A stretch of DNA of 18,131 nucleotides from Spirogloea muscicola (taxonomy: Eukaryota; Streptophyta; Zygnematophyceae; Spirogloeales; Spirogloeaceae): the NCBI GenBank assembly GCA_009602725.1, contig WELB01000287.1:1-18131 (forward strand). Reading direction: 5' to 3'. Of the stretch, positions 8,348 to 16,594 are shown in pieces. Position numbers and translations under genes: made by a program. The notes under the pieces were generated by a model that worked only from the letters and a program-made list of their open reading frames with translations, was not told where the DNA came from and made no database searches. How positions within the stretch are numbered: the first letter of the stretch is position 1; every line of letters begins with the position of its first letter.

Positions 8348-10072
8348 ATGAAGCACCGCCACTCGATGCGCAAACTCGGGCGCACCAGCTCGCACCGCTG
8401 GTCCATGCTGAGGTGCGCTGCTCCGCCGCGGCGGCGGCGGCGGCGGTGGCGGCGATGGCTGGCCCTGACTCGCGGCACCTCGCGGTGTACGCCACGCAGG
8501 ACTATGGTGTCGCAGCTCATCGAGCACGAGCGCATCGAGACGACGGTGCCCAAGGTCAGCTAAGCGGACCCTCCACACGGCACATCCCGTTGTGTCTTGA
8601 AGCCTTGCCCTTTCCCCAAGCTTTGGCGGCCCAGTCGATGCTCAGAACGTGCAGAAGGTCGTCCATGGCTGACAGTCAGACCATTCACGTTCTTAAACCC
8701 CGCACTAAACCCTCAAATTCACCACGATGTCTGACAACTCAAAACCCTGCCTTGCTGGTGCCGCTGTTGCTTCGTAAGCCCTGCTCCACACCAGTGTCAG
8801 CCTTGCCGTGGGCGGCTCTGCCTGCTCGCCTGTCGCTCTTCTGCTGGTAGCTGCCATCCAATGGGTGCATGCAAGGAGCTTTCGAAGGAGCCTGCCATCA
8901 TTGAGCTAATCAAGGTGTGCTGTGCTGAGCCTCAGCTCTGTGGGTATGCGGCTCTGCAGGCCAAGGAGCTGCGGCGGGTGGCTGACAACATGGTGCAGCT
9001 CGGCAAAGAGGTGAGGCTTGCCTTCGCAGCAGTCCTCCATCGGCCTATCAGCCATAGGGCCAGACGCTGTTGGCCAGGATTGGTCAGGCGCAGCAGCTCC
9101 CCACAATTGGGACGTGTGCAGTCCGTGCTCAAGAATCCTGATATCAAAGTGCCACAAGCTCTCAGAGTTGAGGGATAATCGAGCTCCCACTCTGCAGTGT
9201 CCAAGTCCCTCTGTATGCTCTTACCTGGCTTTCATGGCCGCCCCTTTTTACCCGCAGCTGCTTGCGCGCCTAATGTCTGCACCCTGCTACTCAAGACAGG
9301 GAACGTTGGCAGCCAGAAGGCGAGCAGCGGCGGTTGTGCGGGGGGATGCAAACCTCCACAAGGTCTTCACTGAGCTCGCCCTGCGATACCAGTAAGCAAC
9401 CTGGGACCTGCATGCAGCACTCTTTTGCTCGCCTTGCATGCATGGTCATCCTGCACGTGGCTGCTGTATACGAGGAGCATGCCCGTGGCTGGGGCACCTA
9501 TAGACTGCACTGAGCACTGATCCGCTTGAGCAGCGCCGATAATCTGCGCTGGCCCTCCCGCAGCCTCCTGAACTGAGGCAGTGAGGCGCCAGGAGCATGA
9601 GACAGGCCTGTGACAAGTGGACGGTTTCTCTGTGAGCGGCCGTGCAGGGATCGGGCAGGGGGGTACACACGGCTGCTGCCAACACGGGTGCGCCAGGGCG
9701 ATGCCGCTCCCATGGCCTACATTGAGTGAGCTCGTCGCTTGCACGATCCACAGCAGTCCAGGGCACAATGTTGTCAGCATGCTCTCTGCTTTTGGGACCC
9801 CTTAAATTGCTTGTCACAAAAATCTTCAGAAGCTATGTGGAGTATCCATTTCAAGTGCAAACATTGCTCGCTCACTTCTTGAGTTGCATAACTGCAAGCC
9901 AAAACTTGAAAGCAGGGGCTGACGATGATCTGCCTGTTCATGGCCACCAAATAGATTGGTGGACCGGCCAAACGAGCTGCGGCAGTCTCGTCCAGCAAGG
10001 ACGCCGCCGGTGGAGAAGGTGCCGCTGCCGCCCTGGCTGCAGGCCCGTTATGCTCGCTGCTGGGCCCCCTGA
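8348..10072 (+). CDS. MRPL17: Mitochondrial large-subunit ribosomal protein L17 (bL17m)
   Basis: This is a bacterial-type L17 of the mitochondrial 50S-like subunit. Exons are 8348-8412, 8500-8554, 8960-9010, 9300-9391, 9648-9725 and 9955-10072. All are GT-AG with matching phases, giving 152 aa, close to plant mitochondrial L17 (about 160 aa). It starts [20 protein letters not shown], with no cleavable extension, as in plant mitochondrial L17. Then come [79 protein letters not shown] and the plant-type tail [12 protein letters not shown] ending in WAP. The HERIETT and LGKE wording and the VDRxNELRQ tail favour the mitochondrial over the plastid paralogue. LLPTRVRQ deviates from the usual LRTRxRxG pattern. 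It diverges from EXO70 (36 bp) and converges on the GFA gene. Confidence 0.92.
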
Positions 10073-10316
10073 CTAACAGGCATTTGAGCGAGTAAGGAGG
10101 CCAATGAGCTGCTCAAGTACTCGGAGCTCGGATGCAGTGCTAGAAACCACTGCCCAAACTTAAACCTTAGGTTGTAGAGTATAGTGATGTGCCTCTTAAG
10201 ATGCAATCAATGCAACCATTAATAGCGTCACTGCTAGATGCGCTCTGCTGAAAAATGTGCCAGAATGGCCTGCTCCATTCATGGGCGCACTTTTATCCTC
10301 CAGCACCTGCGGGCAG

Positions 10317-10321
10317 TGTAA
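10317..10321 (+). promoter_or_regulatory. Candidate L17 polyadenylation signal TGTAA
   Basis: TGTAA lies about 245 nt past the L17 stop. TGTAA is the predominant polyadenylation signal in green algae such as Chlamydomonas. A pentamer occurs often by chance, so the support is position only. The rest of 10073-10595 holds no recognisable gene. Confidence 0.35.
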
Positions 10322-10353
10322 GGCACGGAGCACTTGTAGGCGCCACTTGAGCT

Positions 10354-10358
10354 TTACA
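10354..10358 (-). promoter_or_regulatory. Candidate GFA-gene polyadenylation signal TGTAA
   Basis: The minus strand reads TGTAA (TTACA on plus) about 240 nt past the GFA stop and only 33 bp from the convergent L17 signal. The two 3' UTRs would therefore overlap slightly or abut. Confidence 0.35.
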
Positions 10359-10595
10359 TGTGCTCCAATGTGGACGGATGGGCAAGGTCACACAGCGCCC
10401 ACACCTTGGACAGTTTCATTGACTGAATAGTGTAGATTGTACAAAAGGATCTGACTGGCTGTTTGCCTCTTGCTACTGTATAGTTACGGCATCTTCCATA
10501 ATCAGCACTCAAACACGGTAGGGTGACAATTGCTGCCCAGTCCAGTGGTTTGAAATATCGGTTTGCCAGCAAACACCAATCGATGCCAAGTGCCG

Positions 10596-11672
10596 CTATA
10601 GTGGAACTTCCATGCCAGCACGCTGGTGCCACTGTGCGATGCTCTCCTCAGGGTACTCATTGAACTGCTTGTCCTTGGATCCGATGGCGGGCTGCACCCA
10701 GCTGGCCTTGGAGCCGAGCATGAGATGCGTGCGCTCAGGCGCCTGTGGCAGTTCGCTGTCGATGGCTGTCGCGAACGGGTGAACAAGCTCCGGCCAGGTG
10801 GGGTCGTAGAGGAACAGAGCGGAGCCGCAGAGCTTGCAGAAAGCGCGGTATGCTGTGCTCGGCTGCCACGGCAGCAACGCAATTGACACAACACGTTCAA
10901 GTTTGTGAGGCTCACTTGACAATATGGACATTGGTCGTCGCTGAGAGACAAGGTGCTCAAATAGCTGCCCAACTCAAAAAGCCTACTTGTATCTAGGGGG
11001 ACAGAGGCCCCAGCGGTGGAGGCGACACAGCGGCGGCGGTTGCGGCGGCGGTAGGGGCGGCGTGTCAAGAGCGCGCCAGCAAGTGGGGCCCCTGGAACCA
11101 GCACCTGCGGCAGAACGGCAGAGCCCTGGCTCGTGTGGCAATGGCGTACAGAAAGCTTGGGGAAGGGACCCACCTCGGGCTTATCCTGGCCGGGCCGCTG
11201 GATAATGGCGTGGTAGCGACCGACGTGCTCCTTGCCGTCAAGCTGCAGAGCGGCGCCGCCGCCGTGAGCACGCCATGCATCTTTGAGAGCTGCCGCAGAG
11301 CTGCCAAGGCCAGTAACGCCAGGGCGGCGGCGCCCAATGGCGCGCTGGCCACGGCGGCGGCGGTTGAGGATTCACCTCCTACCTTCAGCGTGCCATAGTC
11401 GCCGGCGAGGTTGATGGCGTAGCCGCCGCCGCCGGTCTTGCAGCACGGTGTGCAGTAGCAGAGCTGCGAGCAGGCGGGCGGAGGAGACGAGGGGCCCAAT
11501 TAATAAATGCCTCAGGCGTTCTAGCCGCCGCAACCGCCGCCGCCGTCGCCGCCGCTGCCGCCGCCGCTGCGGGCGCCAGAGCCGCCGCGTCGAGTACCTG
11601 GTACGGCACGGGGTGCTGCGAGTTGACCTCGAACGTGACGGCTTGGCAGTGGCAGGACCCCTCGAGCAGCAT
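10596..11672 (-). CDS. GFA/CENP-V-type zinc-binding domain protein
   Basis: Proteins with this fold (GFA, CENP-V, formerly DUF636) carry two zinc sites. Some were described as glutathione-dependent formaldehyde-activating enzymes, but most have no proven substrate. Exons in transcript order are 11598-11672, 11383-11463, 11174-11242 and 10596-10862. All are GT-AG and phase 0, giving 163 aa. The cysteine set is complete: CHC in exon 1, CYCTPC in exon 2 and FCKLCG in exon 4. Other landmarks are GGGGYAINL, GRYHAIIQRPG, WPELVHPFATAID, PERTHLML and NEYPEESIAQWHQR. I chose the ATG at 11672 (MLLEGSCHCQ) because homology begins there. An in-frame ATG at 11825 would add 51 residues, mostly an alanine-rich stretch encoded by GCC repeats, which might be an organelle-targeting leader. 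Subfamily and substrate are unknown. Confidence 0.87.
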
Positions 11673-11689
11673 CTTCCGCACGGCGACGG

Positions 11690-11736
11690 CGGAGGTGGCG
11701 GCGGCGGCGGCGGCGGCGGCGGAGGTCGCGGCGGCA
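11690..11736 (-). repeat. GCC microsatellite upstream of or within the GFA gene 5' end
   Basis: Near-pure GGC triplets on plus (GCC on minus) precede the homologous start of the GFA gene. In frame with it they would encode an alanine tract if translation begins at 11825. Confidence 0.8.
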
Positions 11737-12949
11737 AACGCGGCGGTTTTTGCGGGGGACAGCGGCCCCACGGCACGAAAGGGTCGTTCAGAGCCTGACG
11801 CCCAGTGGGCTGTGACAGACTCCAAAGCAAAAACCTAGACCCAAAAACCCTCGAGTCGCCCCAAAAAACGATGGGAACATTAGCTCTTCCAATCTAGGGG
11901 CGCGTTGCATGTGATATTGTGCATGAAATGAAAGGAAGACCCAAAGCCAATGCACTGTCAAGGCAATGTAAGACAATGGCTGTGAGAGGCCAGCCCCAAA
12001 GGAGTGTACAACGTACACTGATCCAATGATGGTCCAATTAATGATCCAATGAATCCCACTAATTACTAATCTGGACGTTGAAACTGCCACTGGCCCCCCG
12101 TGGCCAGTGACGCACCTTGGTATATGCCTGTGCTCCTATTGTATGCAGTAGAAGAGGCTGTTGTTACCGAGTGGCCATGGCTTGACTCTACTGGGAGATG
12201 CTTAATGTCAAGCAGGAAAGAGCTACTTAACCCCAGTCACCGGCAGGAACATCAAGCAAGCAAACAGGTACAAGCATAACAAACAGCCTGCATTTTCACT
12301 CCTGCATCCTGTGCTTCCTGCTTGTGAATCGTGCAACATTTGCAAGTATACACAATGACATTTCGGGTGAGAGCAAGGCCTCTTTCTTCCTTTCTTTGGA
12401 CTGCAAACTTGCTTGCATAATCGGCAGCTGTATAGCTGATTACAGAGCTCGCTGAGTGGACCTTGTCTCTCAACAGTGCACATGCAAAAGGGAAGCATGA
12501 CTTGCCTATGATGGGTGCTGGAACTCGTGGCTGTTGCATTCACAAGGCTGGCTGCCTCCACTGTAGGCGCAGGGACAGAGTCTGGAGCCCAACCAATCAT
12601 GGAATGTAGTCGTGGTCGCTAAAGAAAGCTTGTACTTGAACATGCATAGCATACTAGCCGCTTGTTGGCCATCAAGGTGCACTCATCGAACATCATCAAT
12701 CCCCATCAAAAGAATGTCAGAGTAGGCTGATACCGTGATTAGACACAGCATGGTAGCCAGCCTCACTCTCCGCATCTGACGTTCTTCAGATTGTCTACAG
12801 CCACCAAGTAGTCCGCACCCCTCATCACTCGCTAAGTGACAGGAATCGCTTACAATCACCCCGACCCATTGAAAGGACTAGGACGTGCGCGAGGAAGGAG
12901 CCGGACTCATGCCTGTCAAACTGGCGCTCTCCCTCGACTGTGATGCAAG

Positions 12950-13077
12950 TTACTCCTTGACGCAAATTACACCTTCAAGGACAACACTTGCCCTGAAGAA
13001 GTTCAGCTCGTCAAGCACACTGTACTTATTGCACGACTTGAAGTACCCAACCGAGAGCTTCATGTCAACCAATTCAG
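12950..13077 (+). CDS. Possible orphan exon of unknown protein
   Basis: The frame starting at 12950 is open for 128 nt and reads like an ordinary soluble protein (LLLDANYTFKDNTCPEE, VQLVKHTVLIARL, EVPNRELHVNQF). It is preceded by a weak acceptor (GATGCAAG) and followed by a donor-like AG-GTGACG, after which the frame meets a stop at once. I do not recognise the family and found no convincing partner exons within 1 kb. It could be an exon of an unrecognised gene, a decayed gene fragment or chance. An overlapping plus frame starting at 12885 (96 codons) is less protein-like. Confidence 0.25.
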
Positions 13078-13579
13078 GTGACGAGCAATTCAACAGCACG
13101 CGCAAATTTTTGTCGCTACGACCCCTGTGCACGCATCTTGATATGCATTCACATGCTTACCTACTGCTATGGTGAGTAGAAAGCAAACAACACATAACCT
13201 GCAGCAAACAGGGTCTTTCGGCTGACTAATGTTGGATCCGGGAAGCGGCTGCTTCACTGGGGCCCCGGCTAGGTGTGGGGGTCCGGTTCACACGATACCC
13301 TCTCGGAGTAGTCGTGGGGTCTGTTCACACTTGCCGGCAAGCTGCTCCGCGCGGGTGCCGCCGTCCAGAGAGGGGAGCCCCCCCCCCCCCTGCCAACATT
13401 GGGGGCGCGAGACGGCGCCCGACCGTCAGGCCGACGCGGGACCAACCGTTTCGCCTTTCGAGCCGGTCGTTACGGTCGTCGCGTTTGCATCCATCTGCAT
13501 CTCCCGTCTGCACCGTCTCGCGCTCTTGCGGTTAGTCCCCTTTTCGGCACTTCTTCCGTTTTCTGTGGACACTGTCCAG

Positions 13580-13641
13580 TTCTTTTTGGGTTGGCTTTGC
13601 CAGCCCCTCTTCTCTATGGGCCAGCTCTTCTTCTTACGGAC
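13580..13641 (+). repeat. Third copy of the left-edge inverted-repeat arm, upstream of RAB5
   Basis: TTCTTTTTGGGTTGGCTTTG followed by CCAGCCCCTCTTCTCTATGG and then GCCAGCTCTTCTTCTTA aligns with the reverse complement of 131-192 over about 60 bp. It aligns with 1-50 over the shorter arm. GGTTGGC-TTT-GCCAGCC forms a small stem. It lies 100-160 bp before the RAB5 start codon, so it may be within its promoter or 5' UTR. Confidence 0.65.
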
Positions 13642-13706
13642 CCCCCCGCATTCCACTACATTCCCAAGCCACCACTGACTTTCCCCGTCGTTGCCCACTA
13701 GCCCCC

Positions 13707-13728
13707 CGCCGCCGCCGCCGCCGCCGCC
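13707..13728 (+). repeat. CCG/GCC microsatellite in the RAB5 5' leader
   Basis: Seven or so tandem CCG triplets lie 14 bp before the RAB5 ATG. GC-triplet runs occur near the start of the BRCT and GFA genes as well. Confidence 0.8.
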
Positions 13729-13741
13729 ACTTCCGCCCGCC

Positions 13742-16051
13742 ATGGCCGCCGCGGGCGCCGCGGGAGCCGCGCTGCAGGCGAAGCTGGTGAGCGCCGCCGC
13801 CNGTCGCAAGTCCCTCACATGCGGCAGCCTTGTCCGCCGCCGCCGCCGCCGCGACCGGCGCAGGTCCTGCTCGGCGACATGGGCGCGGGCAAGTCCAGCC
13901 TGGTCCTGCGCTTCGTCAAAGGCCAGTTCTCGGAGTATCAGGTCCGCTCACGGCCATACTCTTGCTCTCTGCCGCTTACCGTCTCCCCCGCCTCTCCGGC
14001 CGCCGCCGTCGTCGGCGAAGCGCTCGGGTTGCCGCCGTCGCCGTGGCACCGGCAACAGGCGAGCCGGCACATGGCGGCAGGGCTAGCGATGGTACTGGTG
14101 CCTACGGGCCCGTCCACCCTCAGCCATGACAGGAACAAGTCCTGCGCTGTCGCCGCAGCCCCGGCGTAGCGGGCCCAAGCCCACGGCCCATCGCTGGCTT
14201 TGCATTCAAGGCGCTCGCTGAAATACCACCGACAGTGTCAAAATGCGGACATGACGTTGCTTATGTCAGGACGGTGTCCTCACAAGCGCTGCGTTAGCGG
14301 CCTTGCTGCTCAGCGGCGCACCGCTCACTGGCCTCCATACCTCATCGCCCTCATAGCTTCTAGCGCCCACCTGCGAGCTGATGTTAGCGCTAGGCGGCTT
14401 TCAGCCTGTGCCGTGCGCCTGACCAGCAACTCAGAAAACCGGCTCTGCAGGAGTCTACAATTGGCGCTGCGTTCCTTACACAGTCCGTGGCAGTCAACGA
14501 GACCACCGTCAAATTCGAGATCTGGGACACGGCCGGGCAGGAGCGGTACCACAGCCTGGCCCCCATGTACTACCGTGGCGCTGCTGCCGCCGTCATCGTG
14601 TACGATATCACTAACACCGTGAGCAATGGCCTTCCTTCCGCTCCATGGCAACGCAATTATGCCGCTGGGACATGCCATCGTTTGTTGTAAGTGCATTTGT
14701 TGCGTATAGTGCAATTGTTAGTGCAACGATTGCCCACCTAGACATAATGAGCAGGAGGGGCTCTGAGCTTACCTTAGGTCAATATCCCCGCTCCCGCTGT
14801 GCGGCTAACAGTTGGCAGGGTGGGCAGGCATCACTCTAACAGCAATTGAGGGAATCAATGAGAATCTGTCAGCTGTTAACGCTGTAGTGGCCAGGCACTC
14901 TGACATTTGGCCAACTATTCCTAAGCTAGCCTTTGACAGAAACAGCAGTCTAAATGTCTGGACGATGTTGGGAATCCTTGTGCAGGACTCTTTTGCACGA
15001 GCAAAGAAGTGGGTGCAGGAGCTCCAAAAGCAAGGTTGGTCTGTGTCCTAAGTGACAGCTGTTGTAAGTTGTCCTCGGCTGCAAATTTTCTGCTTGGAAG
15101 AACTCCTAACTACTCTCACAGATGGAGTCAACTTAGTTCAGGATTGAGAGCCCCTTCAAGCTCGATCAATATCTGTACTTTTGACAAGAAGTTGAAATGT
15201 CGTTCTGTAGGCAGCGTCTGCTAATGATTGTGGGCTTCATGAGGAAATCCTGTATTAGCTGCTGACGTTTGCCAGCCTTCGATTCCATGAACTTGAGCTC
15301 TCGACACGCTTTTGCATTGGGCTAATACATTTTTTTCAGTTGTGTGCTCTTATGCCTGGTGCTTGATGGCTGATGTTACCTACACCTCTTTTGCCGTTCT
15401 AGGGAACCCTAACTTGGTGATGGCGTTGGCTGGCAACAAAGCTGATCTGGATAATGCTAGAAAAGTTACTGCTGAGGTGAGGCCCTTGGCTTAGGCAGGG
15501 GGTACTGTTGATTGTACATGTTGCAGAGAGTCCTCGCAATTTGGTCATTACATTTGTACCTGAACAACCTGCCTTTTTTTCTGATGAATATCATCTTGTA
15601 TTGAAGATAGCAGCGTTCTGATGCTTGATAATCAGGAAACCTCTAGCACATGCCACCATGTTTGTGGGCCTTGGAGCATCTCTGACCTCGAACTGACCTA
15701 CAATCAACAATGTAAGTGTACAAATTGTGGATCTTGTTGTGCAGGAGGCACAGGAGTATGCTGAGGAGAACGGGCTTTTCTTCATGGAGACCTCCGCAAA
15801 GTCGGCGGAGAACGTGAATGAGCTCTTCTACGAAATTGGTACGTGGTATCCTCTATTGACAACAACGCATGTCAAAGGTGAAGCAAGCCTCTCAATCGCA
15901 TGGTCTGCCGTGCACAGAAGTTGATGGCTTATGTTGTTTTGCAGCTCGAAAGTTGCCGAAGGTGCAGCCAGCTCAGCAGCCGACGGGCATGGTTCTCAAT
16001 GATCGCACTTCCAGTCGATTGCCAAGGAGACCCTCGACATGCTGTGCTTGA
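13742..16051 (+). CDS. RABF2: Rab5-class small GTPase (plant RabF2 type)
   Basis: Rab5 GTPases direct early and late endosome fusion and vacuolar traffic. Exons are 13742-13786, 13864-13941, 14451-14618, 14986-15034, 15403-15476, 15745-15838 and 15945-16051. All introns are GT-AG and phases agree, giving 204 aa. Nucleotide-binding motifs are complete: P-loop GDMGAGKSS (19-27), switch I ESTIGAAF with the Mg-binding Thr (44), WDTAGQE (66-72), GNKADL (124-129) and ETSAK (153-157). The Rab5 signatures [16 protein letters not shown] and [19 protein letters not shown] are present. The C-terminus ends STCCA, a geranylgeranylation signal like plant RHA1/ARA7, after a short basic RRP segment. With no N-terminal myristoylation Met-Gly, it is conventional RabF2 and not the plant-unique ARA6 type. 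The start has a strong GCCATGG context. Intron 1 contains an N at 13802. The gene converges on CLPP4. Confidence 0.96.
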
Positions 16052-16153
16052 GACTCGTTTTCCGGTCACAATACTTGACACCTGCCCGAGTTGGACCAGG
16101 TCTGAGCCCAGCTCGCAGGGGAGGTCACACAGGTAGAGACACGGTTGCGAGCT

Positions 16154-16158
16154 TGTAA
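16154..16158 (+). promoter_or_regulatory. Candidate RAB5 polyadenylation signal TGTAA
   Basis: TGTAA occurs about 100 nt past the RAB5 stop, a typical distance for the green-algal signal. The space 16052-16594 between the convergent RAB5 and CLPP4 ends has no recognisable gene. Confidence 0.4.
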
Positions 16159-16594
16159 GACAGGCAGGGGGGTCGCGGGGGCCATGCTGCGATATCGTTG
16201 TGTGGTGCAGATAGAGTCAAGATCTGTGTATATAATGTGAAGGGTGGGGGAAGAACACTTCATCTTTCTGATATGGCCAAGAACAGCAAATATTGGTGCA
16301 CGAAGAAGTTTACTAACCTCACATGAGGATCACTTTAAGTGGAAGCACAGTACTTGTGCACTGTTTAGTCTGTTGTATCTTAATGGCCAATAACACGAAG
16401 TTCTTGCTGGGCAATTTGTTGAGTGCACATGTACAAATCAAGCAGAACCGTGTGATGCAAATCAAAGATTCTTGTAGTGGACACCTCAAGGACACCGCAT
16501 GCTAGATATGCCTGTTGAGCACAAGGTAGCACCAACTCACACTTGCAACCAGCGCGGCACGTACTTGGAAAGAATGTGGATTATTGGTGTAGCA

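Larger units (their letters stand above)
11826..13741. other. Long intergenic region between the GFA gene and RAB5
   Basis: About 1.9 kb separates two divergently transcribed genes. AT content is higher than in the coding parts across 11,850-13,200. The right 500 bp turns GC-rich again and includes a run of 13 C around 13378-13390 and the third copy of the left-edge repeat. ORFs such as the minus-strand one at 12223-12600 show no recognisable domain and poor codon character. The only coding-like segment I see is at 12950-13077. No tRNA or rRNA is apparent. Confidence 0.5.

Noticed and set aside
7698-8553. 195- and 267-codon minus frames overlapping the EXO70 5' half
   Set aside because: They read through EXO70 introns and antisense to L17 exons 1-2; the homologous EXO70 path uses short spliced pieces.
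9444-9494. Segment with TATACGAGGAGC and GCACCTATAG resembling the L17 motif YTR...APM
   Set aside because: It looked like a decayed L17 exon, but the true, in-frame exon encoding DRAGGYTR to APMAYIE is at 9648-9725. The resemblance is short and probably chance.
12223-12600. 125-codon minus frame with Cys-rich stretches
   Set aside because: The cysteines show no known zinc-finger spacing, codon use is unlike neighbouring exons, and no splice support or homologue was recognised.
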